Positions 11,318-22,700 of a DNA stretch of 64,000 nucleotides are shown here, piece after piece (positions within the stretch are counted from its first letter, which is position 1; each line of letters opens with the position of its first letter). The translations under genes were made by a program, and so were the position numbers. A model generated the notes under the pieces. The model was not told where the DNA came from and made no database searches. It was given only the letters and a program-made list of their open reading frames with translations. Source of the stretch: Naumovozyma dairenensis CBS 421 (Eukaryota > Ascomycota > Saccharomycetes > Saccharomycetales > Saccharomycetaceae); the NCBI RefSeq assembly GCF_000227115.2, contig NC_016485.2, positions 782,025-846,024 on the forward strand. The letters run 5' to 3'.

Positions 11318-11936
11318 AGAATTTGATTATGGTGTTAGAAAACAAAAAGCAATCCCCCCGTCGTAGTTATTATCATAGAGTAACTCAAAATCAATTTAAC
11401 TCAATTCAAATTCCAAATTCAAAGAACTTAGCCTATTAGTTTCTTTATATAGTCTCTCTTATCTCTTATCTATATATATTATAGTTTATATTAAAACAAT
11501 CTATACGTAACAATATTTCCAATTTTAACTGATCTTCAGAATTGCAATCTATAACAAGGAGCGTCGCTGTACATATCATTTCAAATTGAGAAAAAAGAAG
11601 TATAAAAAAAGCTTTTAAAGAACCATTCAGTAATCATTATCATTCACAAATATTCAAGGAATATTTGTCGAACTGAGGTTGTGTCTATCGATTGAAAAGT
11701 GCCTTATATAGATATCTGCTAAATATATTTCAGTCAAAATTAAATTAAATTCGCACGTGCAACAAACCCAAACAAATTAAAGAATATATGTGTATATATA
11801 AAGAAGGGTCTTATAGATAAACTGGGTGTTTGATGTCTTCGATAAACAAGAAAGTGCTCGACTTCTCATTTGTATTCTCTTCTGCCCTTCTGTGTTTGAA
11901 AGAATATATATATATATTTACAGATATCTGTTCACG
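11318..11936. other. SEC4-VTC2 intergenic region with Pho4-type E-box
   Basis: This 619-bp region is the VTC2 promoter. The long frame of VTC2 is open upstream to 11826, but that stretch begins with GTG, encodes a low-complexity Tyr/Ile run and is not homologous, so I treat it as untranslated leader. Confidence 0.5.
11754..11759 (+). promoter_or_regulatory. CACGTG E-box (candidate Pho4 site) upstream of VTC2
   Basis: A CACGTG palindrome lies about 180 bp before the VTC2 ATG. VTC genes are known members of the phosphate-starvation (PHO) regulon, whose activator Pho4 binds CACGTG/CACGTT. Assigning this site to Pho4 rather than Cbf1 is inference. Confidence 0.5.
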
Positions 11937-14489
11937 ATGTTGTTTGGTGTGAAGTTAGCAAATGATATATATCCTGCATGGAAGGACTCATATATTGACT
12001 ATGAAAGATTAAAGAAATTATTAAAGGAGAATGACATCATAAAGGACCCACCTTCCTGCAATAATAACAAGAACGATTCAGATCTTTGGAATGATAAAGA
12101 TGAAGCTAATTTTGTGGAAGCTTTAGATCACGAATTGGAGAAAGTTTATACTTTCCAAATGAATAAATATGATACTTTAATGGAGAAATTGAATCATTTA
12201 GAAAAGCAAACCTCAAATGAAGATGCATTGAAAACTTTAGATTTTCAAGCTTTCCAGCATGTCTTGGAGGATATATTAAGTGAATCTCAAGAATTGGATA
12301 GTTTTAATAGACTAAATTATACAGGATTCATGAAAATAATTAAAAAACATGATAAATTGCACTCTGGTTACCCATCAGTAAGATCATTATTAGAAGTTAG
12401 ATTAAAGGAATTGCCTTTCCATTCAGAAGAATACTCGCCATTGTTATATCGAATTTCATTCCTTTATAATATTCTAAGAAGTAATTTTGGGACTGTGTCT
12501 CAGTCTTTGGCTAGTACTTCAAAACTATCAAGTGCCACAGGTGATCATGAAATGAGCTTTAAAAGATTCAAATTTTGGATACATCCAGATAATTTGATGG
12601 AAGTGAAAACAAGAATATTAAGACATTTACCAGTACTTGTTTATGCTTCAGCTCTCACGGAAAATAATGATATTTTGAATAGATTCGACACTGATCTAAT
12701 TGATACAGATGGTAACAACAATATACCATCATCAAACTCAAGTGTGACTAATAGTGACACTGAAAATGAATTGGCACGTAAATCTTATGATCCTATTATT
12801 ACAAATCTTTATTTCGATAATGAATTCTTCGAATTATATAATAACAAATTGTTGAAGACCAGCACTGCTCCTACCTTAAGATTAAGATGGACAGGGAAAT
12901 TAATTGACAAACCTGATATTTTCTTGGAGAAAAGAATGTCGATTGAAAATCCAAAGACAGGTAACATCGATTTAGATGAAACAAGATTGAAATTGAAACA
13001 AAAGTTCATTAATGGATTTATTTTCAATGGTGATAAACATTACAAAGCAAATGTATTGAGAAAATTGAAAGATAGTGGGATCGATGAAACCGATCTAAAT
13101 AAAATGAGTTCTGATTTTGATGCTATTCAAACCTTCATTATGCAAGAAGAATTACAGCCTGTGTTAAGAACAACCTACACAAGAACAGCTTTCCAAATTC
13201 CTGGGGATGATAGACTTAGAATGACTATTGATTCCGATATCCTGTATATCAGAGAAGATTCATTCGATAAGAGTAGACCAATTAGAGATCCACATAATTG
13301 GCATAGGACTGATCTTGATTCTGCTGCACCAATACAAACCAAGCATTTAAGAACCGGTGAATATTCCAAATTCCCATTTTCAGTTATGGAAATCAAAATT
13401 AAAAATGCAGCTCCCTCAAAAGATTCAGATAAAGGTTCATCTATGTCTACAGCAAAATTACCCATCAAACATGGGCAATGGATTTATGATTTAACTAATT
13501 CTCATTTGGTTAAAGAAGTCCCAAAATTTTCATCATATGTTCAAGGTGTTGCATCATTATTCGGGGAAGACGATAAATTGGATATCTTACCTTTCTGGCT
13601 ACCAGAACTAGAAAACGATATTAGAATTGATCCAAAACAAGCTTATGAAGAGGAACAATTAAAATTAAGAAAACAAAAGGAAACGCAAGCAAGGATAGAC
13701 GGCTTGAGAAGATTATCAAAAGTTGATAATTCTTCACAGCCATCTGAAGTTAGTATTCAAAGACGATCAGCGTCGCCAGCTCAGGCTGAGGAAGAAGATA
13801 CAAGACCCGAAGCAGATTTAGAAGATCATGAATCTTCTGATGAAGAAGATAATAATAATGTCCAGAGGCAAAGAAGAAAGAAAGATAAGAGAAAAACTAA
13901 AACAGGCCAAACTTTCTTCAAAATTTTGGCAGGCCGTGACTCAAAATTAACTGGAGTTGATTCTGAAGATGAGGAAATACATTTACCTCCCGGTGTTAAA
14001 AAACCAACGAGTTTTCTGAAAAATGCAGGACCATTGAAGATTGAAGCAAAGGTTTGGTTAGCCAATGAACGTACTTTTAATAGATGGTTGAAAGTCACTA
14101 CTTTATTAAGTATCTTGACGTTTTCCATTTATAATTCTGTTAAAAAATCATCTTTCCCTCAATTAGCAGACATGATGGCCTATATATATTTTGCGCTAAC
14201 TTTATTCTGTGGTATATGGGCATACTCCACATACATAAATCGTTTGAAAATCATTAAGGAAAGAAGCGGTAAACATTTGGATGCTCCATTAGGCCCATTG
14301 GTTTTGGCTGTTATACTGGCATTCACGTTGATAGTTAATTTTGGTGTTGCTTTTAGAGAAGAAGCTAAGAATCAAATACTAAGAAACCAACAATTATCTG
14401 TCCAATCAGATCCTCCAGTACAACTTTCTGAAACATTAACCAAAATTCAAAATTTCATATTCTATCTTGTAGGTGCAACTACGAATTAA
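11937..14489 (+). CDS. VTC2: Vacuolar transporter chaperone subunit Vtc2/Vtc3
   Basis: This is a regulatory subunit of the VTC complex, which makes polyphosphate from ATP and passes it into the vacuole. The 850-residue protein has an N-terminal SPX domain (starting [13 protein letters not shown]; roughly residues 1-180) that senses inositol pyrophosphates, a central Vtc4-like beta-barrel, an acidic and then basic linker (about 610-670), and three C-terminal membrane segments (starting near [28 protein letters not shown] and [15 protein letters not shown]). I chose the ATG at 11937 because homology begins exactly there. The position between SEC4 and MSH4 matches VTC2. VTC2 and VTC3 are duplicate genes, however, and parts of the sequence could equally fit VTC3, so the subunit name is less certain than the family. 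Confidence 0.9.
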   Translation: MLFGVKLANDIYPAWKDSYIDYERLKKLLKENDIIKDPPSCNNNKNDSDLWNDKDEANFVEALDHELEKVYTFQMNKYDTLMEKLNHLEKQTSNEDALKTLDFQAFQHVLEDILSESQELDSFNRLNYTGFMKIIKKHDKLHSGYPSVRSLLEVRLKELPFHSEEYSPLLYRISFLYNILRSNFGTVSQSLASTSKLSSATGDHEMSFKRFKFWIHPDNLMEVKTRILRHLPVLVYASALTENNDILNRFDTDLIDTDGNNNIPSSNSSVTNSDTENELARKSYDPIITNLYFDNEFFELYNNKLLKTSTAPTLRLRWTGKLIDKPDIFLEKRMSIENPKTGNIDLDETRLKLKQKFINGFIFNGDKHYKANVLRKLKDSGIDETDLNKMSSDFDAIQTFIMQEELQPVLRTTYTRTAFQIPGDDRLRMTIDSDILYIREDSFDKSRPIRDPHNWHRTDLDSAAPIQTKHLRTGEYSKFPFSVMEIKIKNAAPSKDSDKGSSMSTAKLPIKHGQWIYDLTNSHLVKEVPKFSSYVQGVASLFGEDDKLDILPFWLPELENDIRIDPKQAYEEEQLKLRKQKETQARIDGLRRLSKVDNSSQPSEVSIQRRSASPAQAEEEDTRPEADLEDHESSDEEDNNNVQRQRRKKDKRKTKTGQTFFKILAGRDSKLTGVDSEDEEIHLPPGVKKPTSFLKNAGPLKIEAKVWLANERTFNRWLKVTTLLSILTFSIYNSVKKSSFPQLADMMAYIYFALTLFCGIWAYSTYINRLKIIKERSGKHLDAPLGPLVLAVILAFTLIVNFGVAFREEAKNQILRNQQLSVQSDPPVQLSETLTKIQNFIFYLVGATTN

Positions 14490-15047
14490 CTTCCATCGAG
14501 ACACATGCATCTAATGTATCTATAATATATACATATAAAAGAAATTATAACGTCAACCTCCAGCGGAGAGAAAAATAGTTAGCAGAACGATTTGTATTCC
14601 TCCATATATATATATGAGATTTAGACAACAATAGTCTAGGTAAGTAGAGAGCCAGTGATGTAGTCGATTAGTGGAGCAACGTGGTAGCGCCGCCTAAAGT
14701 GTATGCTTCACAGGATCATTTTGACCTGAATGGATTAATGATTTTAAGATATCTAAAATCTTAATAAAAACAGTCACATATGAGTCAGTTTAGCAATATA
14801 TATGGTAGATTATGAAGGAACAAATTATCCTTACCATCAAGTTAGTTATAGTCAAATAAAACGAGTTACTAATTGCAAAAGTGCGATAAAGCAGCCTGAT
14901 AATAATCATCCCGCGTCATTTCTATTCTGATTTGAGTATATCAGTTTCCATATGATAAAAGTGTAGATAGAATATATTTAATGTGATTATTTACGTTGTC
15001 ATGGTGACACTCTTTGGATAAGTCTGACTGCTGTACGAGGTATGATA
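14490..15047. other. VTC2-MSH4 convergent intergenic region
   Basis: This stretch lies between convergent genes and should hold both terminators. It has AT-rich runs near 14517-14540 and 14602-14616. Bases 15048-15163 are likely MSH4 coding sequence (see MSH4). I see nothing else. Confidence 0.4.
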
Positions 15048-15163
15048 CTATTCTTCAAAAGTATCAAGAAATCGCGTTTGAGCGGCATTCAATGAATCAA
15101 TAGAAATTTTCACATTCCCGTTAACCATTTCATTTAAGAACTCAATAATGTTATGTATTTTCT

Positions 15164-17731
15164 TCAGCTGGTCAATCCGCTTTTTTCCTTTTCTTTCTCT
15201 TCACCTAATAATGAACCATTTGTTGCCTTTTCTTCGGCAGCTTTCAAAACAGAGGAAAATGCATATGCCTTAGTGACAATGTCAGGGTCAAAATATTTAG
15301 AAACTAATTTAATACCAATATTTTCAATATCATCAACTTCGTTGCCAACATGATATAGCATTTTCATGGAATTATCCCACTGTAATTGACTTTGCATATG
15401 TAAATGTACAACATTTGGCTTTGATGTTAGAATGGCAGGAATATCCTTGAAATGAGTTGACAGGAATACGTTACTTTTTTTCTGTATAAGATACTCAGTT
15501 ATTGCCAAAGATATTGAAAATCCATCACCTATACTTGAACCTCTCCCCAATTCATCTAAGATAAGTAATGTTGTATCATCCATATCATCTAGGAAATAGG
15601 CCATTTCTTTCATTTCGAATGAAAACGTTGACGAGCTCATTTCCATTGGGTCATTACAAACCCTGGCATGTAATTTGGAAAATATGGGGAAACATGCCCC
15701 TGTGGCAGGAACAGGTGAACCCATTTGTGCCATTATAGAAAGCAATGCAATTTGTCTTAAATATACAGATTTCCCACTCCCGTTACAGCCAGTGATTATC
15801 TGAACTGAAGAGGTATTCTTAGTGTTGGTAATATCGTTTGGAACAAAATTTTTAGTTTGCGTTTCCAATATTGGATGTCTTGCTTCTTTTAAGATAAGAT
15901 TGCTGGAAAATTTAGGTATGCAATAGTTATGCTTTAAGCTATTATGAGCGAAGCAGCATAAAAGGTCAAGGATAGAAACAGCCTCTGAAATCATGAACAA
16001 TACTGAAATATTTTTCGCAATCTTATCTAATAGTTCGTGTATGGCTTGTTCACTAAGCATTGAAATCTCTGATATAATTTCTTTCAGTTTGGCGTTTTCT
16101 TTTAATATATCCATGGTTGTGCATTCTATGAAGTTCTTTTTCGAAACCACATTAATAAAAATATTTGGTACCTCATTCAACTCAGGGAAAGCTTGCTTCT
16201 TTATTTTAAGATAAAAGCCACGAAATGAATCAAAATTATAGTCTATGGGTAGGTCATATTTTTTTGATAATTCTTCTATTTCATCGGTGATTGAATCCAC
16301 TGAACTTCTATATAATTGCCTTGATACCCCCAATAACCCATTCGCTCCTCCTTTGACAGCATAACTTTGTTGATTCTTCAATTCGAGACACGATGATGCC
16401 CATACACTATCCTCATTGATATATTCGTTGATATCATTTTCTATTTCTAAAATTGAGGTATTGTTGAAAATCTTCTTTGCTTCTTGCAATAATTGACTTT
16501 CTAGATTTACTTCCTCTAATAGTTTTTTCAAAGTTAGTGTTATAGATATTGAATCCTTTAAAAGCAAAATATAATTAATCTTTTGCTCTGGTTTGATGGC
16601 TGCATGATTAACAGAAAGTAATTTCGAAAATAATTTATCTAAGTCTTGATACAACTTCATTTCACGTCGAATAGATATTAAGAAATCTTTATCCTTTTGT
16701 AATTCTTTAATTACATCTAGTCTCATTAATATACTAGATTTGTCGGTTAATGGCTGTAGAATATTATTTCTTAATGATCTTGCTCCCATCTTTGTAGATG
16801 TAGTATTCAAGAACTTCCAGAAGGATAAGCCATTTTTATCAATTTTATTTTCTACAAGTTCCAGTCCAGTACTTGTCTTAGGATCGATAAGCATTGTATT
16901 TTCTGTTCCCTCGTAGCTGATTCTAAGATTCTTAAATTTGGAAAGTGTATTAGATGATTTATTAACAAGTTCATCGGTGTATTTGATGGAGGCGGCGGTT
17001 GCGCTTAATGCGAATGTTTTATCAATCAATTCCTCTACTATTCGTACATGTTCCTCGGTGTCATCTTTATCCTTGATTGCATATTTAGATATGGCAGCTA
17101 ATCCCTCGTGAGGATCAAAGAATTTTGAAGATGCTTCACTAATTTTTACAGTTTCCGAAATATTGAATTTTAGTATAGTTGCCAGTTTCGAAACGTTTGG
17201 TGATAAAGATGAACTGGGTAATAGTAATTCCGTAGGTTGATGGATTTGAATTTTATGGACTGTTCTGATGAAGATTTGAGAGTCCATAAAATCTGATAAT
17301 ATCATTTTTCCCGTGCTATAATTTAGAAAGCATAGGCCTACTCTTGTTTCTACTTCTTTTGGAATCTCATACAGGCAGCATAAGATCCTCTCTGGACCTG
17401 ATGTCCTAGTCACAGTTCTGGTTGTAGTCCCTGTTGAGTAAGATTGTGCATTACTCGAATAGCAAGTTGGTAGGAGAGAATTTGGATGAGATTGAACGAT
17501 CGAAAAATATGGTTGTCTGTTGCATGTAGATGGTTTTTTAGATTTCACAAACGAACGGTCTATCCATGGTAAAGATCTTTTCGGTGACAACCGAGATTGT
17601 TGTTGTCGTTGTATTGAGAATTGCTGGAGATGAGCAGAAGTTGCTATACCAGAAGATTTAGTAGATCTTGATTCCTTTGACGTGGAAAAGTAATGAGCAG
17701 ATACAAATGTTGATAAATCAGATGAATCCAT
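15164..17731 (-). CDS. MSH4: Meiosis-specific MutS homologue Msh4 (C-terminus apparently frameshifted)
   Basis: Msh4 pairs with Msh5 to stabilise recombination intermediates and promote interfering crossovers in meiosis; it does not act in mismatch repair. The 855-residue frame shows the MutS connector and lever domains, then the ATPase with Walker A GCNGSGKS and Walker B LLILDELGRGSS; the mismatch-recognition domain I of Msh2/6 is absent, as usual. I start at the ATG at 17731 because the upstream 15 codons open only from a TTG. The frame stops at 15164 just after a run of six A. With one more A there, it would continue for 44 more residues to a stop at 15048, with a helical, charged C-terminus typical of MutS proteins. 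The gene converges on VTC2, as in S. cerevisiae. Confidence 0.94.
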   Translation of the reverse strand: MDSSDLSTFVSAHYFSTSKESRSTKSSGIATSAHLQQFSIQRQQQSRLSPKRSLPWIDRSFVKSKKPSTCNRQPYFSIVQSHPNSLLPTCYSSNAQSYSTGTTTRTVTRTSGPERILCCLYEIPKEVETRVGLCFLNYSTGKMILSDFMDSQIFIRTVHKIQIHQPTELLLPSSSLSPNVSKLATILKFNISETVKISEASSKFFDPHEGLAAISKYAIKDKDDTEEHVRIVEELIDKTFALSATAASIKYTDELVNKSSNTLSKFKNLRISYEGTENTMLIDPKTSTGLELVENKIDKNGLSFWKFLNTTSTKMGARSLRNNILQPLTDKSSILMRLDVIKELQKDKDFLISIRREMKLYQDLDKLFSKLLSVNHAAIKPEQKINYILLLKDSISITLTLKKLLEEVNLESQLLQEAKKIFNNTSILEIENDINEYINEDSVWASSCLELKNQQSYAVKGGANGLLGVSRQLYRSSVDSITDEIEELSKKYDLPIDYNFDSFRGFYLKIKKQAFPELNEVPNIFINVVSKKNFIECTTMDILKENAKLKEIISEISMLSEQAIHELLDKIAKNISVLFMISEAVSILDLLCCFAHNSLKHNYCIPKFSSNLILKEARHPILETQTKNFVPNDITNTKNTSSVQIITGCNGSGKSVYLRQIALLSIMAQMGSPVPATGACFPIFSKLHARVCNDPMEMSSSTFSFEMKEMAYFLDDMDDTTLLILDELGRGSSIGDGFSISLAITEYLIQKKSNVFLSTHFKDIPAILTSKPNVVHLHMQSQLQWDNSMKMLYHVGNEVDDIENIGIKLVSKYFDPDIVTKAYAFSSVLKAAEEKATNGSLLGEEKEKEKSGLTS

Positions 17732-18381
17732 GATCAACGTTTGGTTTTGGTGTATTCTCAAATGAAACTTGGACAAAAGTAAAATTTGCCACTTTGTTGT
17801 ATAGTTTATTTACATAGGATTGTTATATGATTTTTGCTCGGCGGCTATCTTTCCAATGCGGCGTGCTCCCAAACGTAGATGAGATGATGCACGCTCCATA
17901 CAATACATTGAAAACTATCCATGAAAGTATGACATAGCAAATTCATGAGAGACGGTATGAGGACATAATAAGAAAGCTATCGATTATTGTTGTCCTCTAC
18001 CAATTATTAATATTTGCAATCTGGAGCCACTAATTGAACGGCATTGGGGGCGGTCGATACGAAAGTAAGTAAAAGCTTTTAACTGTGATGTTGCCCAGAT
18101 AATGAGTCGATTCAAATCTGAACTTAATTATTGTAAAGTTATGGTAACCTACCCGAATTTTATTTGCAAACCGTACCAACCTGCGTAGTTTACTTAAAGA
18201 ATATCCTAGATAAGTGCACACTGTTTAATATACTTGACCAGCAGCGTCTTCTAATTTTTTTTCGATTAGTTGGGTTATGAATTATTGCGATTGAGAAATT
18301 ACCCAGGTTGATATTATGAGCTATGTAACGGTCAACCTTTCGAATGATAGCTAGGTTTCAATATCTCTTGAACGTTTTCAA
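17732..18381. other. MSH4 upstream region up to the retrotransposon
   Basis: This 650-bp region contains the MSH4 promoter with its URS1 element. Beyond that I see no ORF starting with ATG of useful length and no RNA gene. The target-site duplication of the retrotransposon begins at its right edge. Confidence 0.5.
17838..17847 (-). promoter_or_regulatory. URS1 element (Ume6 site) upstream of MSH4
   Basis: The plus strand reads TCGGCGGCTA, the exact reverse complement of the URS1 core TAGCCGCCGA. It lies about 107 bp before the MSH4 ATG. In S. cerevisiae, Ume6 binds URS1 to repress early meiotic genes in vegetative cells and to activate them with Ime1 in meiosis, which fits the function of MSH4. 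Confidence 0.85.
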
Positions 18382-18386
18382 CTGAT
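18382..18386. repeat. Target-site duplication CTGAT, left copy
   Basis: CTGAT directly precedes the left LTR and is repeated directly after the right LTR at 25756-25760. Five base pairs is the usual duplication made by Ty3-type integrases. Confidence 0.85.
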
Positions 18387-18826
18387 TGTCACGATTTTGT
18401 GATATATTACCTCACGATAATATATAAACCGCACTCTTATTTAACAGCCGAGTATAACTCAACTTACCCTGCACCTTGATCCTTTATAAAAAAATTATAG
18501 ACGTCTATGATATGAAATCTTTTACGTCTGTTATGACCAGTTTGGGTGAAGTTGTGTCCTTATTATCTTGATTACCTTGATAATGAGTTAGGAATCTGGT
18601 GTGTCTTATCTTTGATTATTTCTACTTTTGAGTAAATTTGAAGATAACGAATGCAATATCTACTATTCTATTATCTCNNNNNNNNNNNNNNNNNNNNTAT
18701 GGTATTCGCTGAAACTCATCGAACCCATTCAGAAAGCGATGCCATGGAAAATTTTCACTCGTTCACTTCGTTGGTCACCTTCGAGAAACGCGCCACGGAA
18801 AAGGCCAAATAGCCTAGAACGTGACA
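18387..18826 (-). repeat. 3' LTR (left copy), interrupted by an assembly gap
   Basis: This copy matches the right LTR in two blocks: 18387-18677 aligns with 24902-25191 with about ten differences, several of them single-base indels, and 18698-18826 is identical to the last 129 bp of the right LTR. Twenty Ns replace 437 bp that are present in the right copy. Confidence 0.95.
18678..18697. other. Assembly gap (20 N) inside the 3' LTR
   Basis: A run of exactly 20 N stands for sequence equivalent to 25192-25628 of the other LTR, judged from the matching flanks on both sides. The number of Ns is a placeholder and not a length. Confidence 0.95.
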
Positions 18827-18828
18827 TG

Positions 18829-18838
18829 CCCCTCTCTT
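18829..18838 (-). other. Polypurine tract for plus-strand priming
   Basis: On the element strand the sequence AAGAGAGGGG is followed by CA and then the TGTCACG start of the 3' LTR. This is the expected position and composition of the polypurine tract that primes plus-strand DNA synthesis, and it confirms the minus-strand orientation of the element. A near copy lies 58 bp away at 18888-18896. Confidence 0.85.
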
Positions 18839-18990
18839 AATTTCAAATTAGTTTTCATCAAACTAATTTGACACTAAGACCCTCAGTCCCTCTCTTAAAT
18901 CTATCCCAGCTTTGGTCAGACTAAGATGTCATTAAGTTATCTCGGAGTTTCCTTTTACCTTAAAAACTAGCTTTGGTCAAGCTGCTTTAA
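18830..18990 (-). repeat. Three degenerate stem-loop repeats in the element's 3' noncoding region
   Basis: Three related units lie next to the polypurine tract. The first holds a perfect 11-bp inverted repeat with a 5-base loop (18844-18870). The second has CAGCTTTGGTCAGACTAAG at 18907-18925, and the third has the hairpin AGCTT-TGGTC-AAGCT at 18969-18983. The first two units also begin with the same CCCTCTCTTA, 58 bp apart. I infer tandem duplication followed by divergence. Confidence 0.65.
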
Positions 18991-19739
18991 GACTAAGATC
19001 TGTTCCTCGAATATTATTTTTCATTCGCGTGTTCTTTTATGTTGCCCTTAATTTCTACTCCCACTAAGTTGTTCTGCATCTCCGGAAGATGTCCCTGTAT
19101 TTTATGCAAAGTGCTAATTACTTCACTTGCATATAGCGTATTGATTACTGACGTCCTAAGTGTAGCATCCTAATAGTTTATCTGTAGGCTATAATCGTCA
19201 TATTAAGAATGCGACCTACTATTTCTATTGTTTAATATATTCCCTCTATCATTTCCGAGTCGAATTTATTTGTCTGTTCCACTTAAGTTACCTATTTCTC
19301 ATTATGATTTTATTAACCTCCAGACACAATGCGGCTGATATGACACATTTTTTTTTTGAAAAAATGGTATCTCCGAACATTCGCTTTCGTCATCCACTCT
19401 GTATATGCCCAAGTGGGACAGATGTGGATCATAACTTGTAATAGTGTCTCTCAATAGCTCTTAATGCTTCTCCTAGTATAGCTGTATCACCAGCGTTAGT
19501 TACACATCGTTTGTTCTCTCGCCCCCTCCTGTAGATATTGTTTCATCTTATACTATCGAACATGTCGGGAATTTAACAACTGTCGTTCGGGCCGTATATT
19601 TGTAGTCACTTTAAATGCGGTTCTATTAAACCGTATTATATGATAAGCTTCTGTAAGTACTATGTAGATCATGATCAGCATTGTAACATGTGAAGTGTAT
19701 TTCAATCCAAATATATATTCTCATTTGTGTAATTCTACC
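18991..19739 (-). other. 3' noncoding region of the retrotransposon
   Basis: About 750 bp between the end of pol and the stem-loop repeats contains no substantial open frame on the element strand. There is therefore no visible envelope-like third gene. A stretch of nine T followed by GAAAAAA lies near 19350-19366. Confidence 0.6.
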
Positions 19740-22700
19740 TTAATGTTTGCTTCTTCTACATATTTTCTTACGAGTTGTTGTATTTGCATCGTTTATTGCA
19801 TTCTTTTCATTCAACTCGGATGGTGCTCCCCTTTTATTTGTGGATTGAAAGTCCTCTTGATTCGGGTGACCGTTTTCCTGTGAAGCTTTCATTATACCAT
19901 TTAATTTTGTCTGTTTTGGTGTGTTGTCTGTTGTAACTATTGTTTCGAAATATTCATCCATGGCGATTCTTAATTGTCTGACTGTATAATGGGTTTAATG
20001 AATTTCCTAAGGAACTCAGCATTTACATGAAGTACTATGCTTGAGTTTAATATATTTACCTTATAGGATGTTTCTCTGACGGCTTCTTTAATAACAGCAG
20101 GTCCTATAAAAACAGCTTTTAGCGCCTTCAGGCCTTTTGCAACGTATGCATGTCTAGAAATCCATACCATTTCACCTACTTTGTAATACTACTGGTTTCC
20201 CTGTTTTGGTAATCTTCTGTTTATTTCTATCTTTACTTTTTACTAATAGGGCTTGAATTGGTTTTACCTTTTCTTGGATATAATTATACCATTCTTCATC
20301 TGACATGACTTGTATTCTGGTATCAGTATTAAGCATTTCCAGACGTTTATTTGTATCTATCCATTCAGGTTCATAGCCAAATTTCAACTCATTTGGAGAT
20401 CGACGTGTTGCCGAGTGTGTCCTACTATTAATGAAAAATTCAGTAGCTGATAGATGTTGAGGCCAATGTGGACGCATTAATGCTCCATGAGTTCTTAGAC
20501 ATTGTTTAATAATACCATTCATACGTTCGTTAGCACCGTTTGACTTTGCTCTGTAAATAGAAGTATTCCAATGATTTATTCCACGCCAAGACAAATTTTT
20601 GTTGAATTCACCTTTGAATTTTGTTCCGTTGTCGGTTAGCATCGTGATGGGTAAACCGCCATGTAAACAAAGTTTCTCTTCTAATCTCTGAAATGTCTCT
20701 TCTGCCGTATCCTGTTTCTTCGCAGCGATTAAGTATGTATATCGAGTAAAAAGATCCACTATCACTAATATTTCGTTATATCCATCTTTGGAAGTATCGA
20801 GATCGGTAATGTGGTCTGCACTCATAATCATATGTGGTCGGCTAGGAGTAGGGATATATCGGTAGTTTGAGATCGAAAAATTTGTTGGTTTATTCGATTG
20901 ACAGATTTTACAAGAGTTGACAACCACCTGAGTAAGTTTATAGAGATCATCAAAGTTGTATCGTTTCCTAATACATCGAAGTGTTTCCTGTATACCACGA
21001 TGCATATCATTGTTAATGTGTGTGTTCCATATAATCCACAATATTATTTCGTATTGTTCTTGTGGAATCCACCATTTATGCTCTTTAGTTAGCAGTTTAT
21101 CACCTTGTATTGTTAAAAAATGGAGTTTCGAATTTACCTTGATGTTACTCACAGCTTCCTTTAATTTGTCATGTAATGTAATTGGCAGTCCAGTAATATC
21201 ATGTATTTGATCCTCTTGATATTTCTCCACAATTTCTAGTGTCATTTCTGGTACTCTCAAAAATACATTATCACTTTCATTGATTTTAGCTGTAGTTATA
21301 AACAAACGTTTAACTTGATTTGGAATTTCAGTATCTTCGTACGGAATTGATGGTTCCAGTATTTCTGGTCTTAATTTGCTCCTTCTGAATAATTCTACTT
21401 CTATTTTGGATGGCTCTGATGATTTGTGTATGGGATATCTTGAGAGTCCGTCAGCCATTGTATTGCTGTCTCCTTCCATAAACCCTATTCTTACATCAAA
21501 TTGCATCAGGAATTCCATGGTTCGACTAATTCTGGGAGTCAGCCTAACTTTAGTTGTTAATCTACTTAAGTTAGCATGATCTGTAATTACCGTAACTGGG
21601 GAACCAATCAACCACTGTTCATACTGTTCCAATACTTTATCAATAGCTAATAGCTCTAGATCATAAACGGAGTAATTTTGTTCTGCAGGTGTTAACTTAT
21701 GACTCGAAAAGCCTAATATTTTCCCTTGAACTTTACCATTTCTCTCTTTAATTTCGTCTATGATTATCTGGATTGGTTTTCTACTATCAGCTTTGTCACT
21801 TAGTTGGATCACAACTGCACCAGTAGAATATCGGGAAGCATCGGTGAAGATCAAAATTGGGTAACCTGGAATAAACCGACCAATTGTTGGTAGTCTTTGT
21901 AATGTTTCCTTGAAATTTTGGTACTCCAATATCAATTCTTCACTTATCGATATTCTGCCCTTTTTTCCTTTGTCACCATAATCTTTAATAGTTTGATACA
22001 TATGTTTCAACGATTCGCTGATATTTGGTATCCAATTCCTAATAACATTTGCCATTCCTATTAAACTTCTTACATCCCTGACTGTTTGAGGTGGCGGTAG
22101 GTTGACAATAGCTTCAATGTGCCTTTCAAGAGGTTTTATTCCACCTGGGACTATTTTATAACCTAGGTATTCTATAGACCTTTGATTAAATTGAATCTTT
22201 TTAGCAGAAAACCTAATTCCATATCCCCCTAGGTGTTGGATCACCTCACGTGTCAAAGACACAATTGTGTTCGGTTTACCAATGATTAACAAATCGTCCA
22301 CATAAATAGTAAGATGTGGTTTCAATGAGGAGGGTAAAATATGGTTTATGAAAGCGGCAAACAATTGAGCAGAATTCTTATAGCCCATAGGAGCTCTAAG
22401 AGGTCTATAAGTCTGATTCCCAACTTTGAAGCAAAGGAAATCTTGGGACAATTTATCCAACTTAACAGTATAAAAGGCTGATGTAATGTCTAACACCGTA
22501 AAAACCGAGTCAGGCAAAGTGACTATTGAATCGTAAATACTTGGTAGTTGTGATTCCATTCCAATGACATATTGATTAGCTGTTCTGTAGTTTATTACCA
22601 ATCTGAGTTCTTCAGTATCTCTTTTCCTGATGAAAAAACCTGGACTGACGTAGTTACAATAACCATTAACTTCTTCTACTACACCTTGATCGACCATAAC

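Noticed and set aside
11826..11936. N-terminal extension of the VTC2 frame
   Set aside because: It begins with GTG, not ATG, and homology to Vtc2/Vtc3 begins exactly at the ATG at 11937.
18991..19739. Possible envelope-like third gene in the retrotransposon
   Set aside because: No open frame of useful length, signal peptide or membrane segment is present on the element strand.
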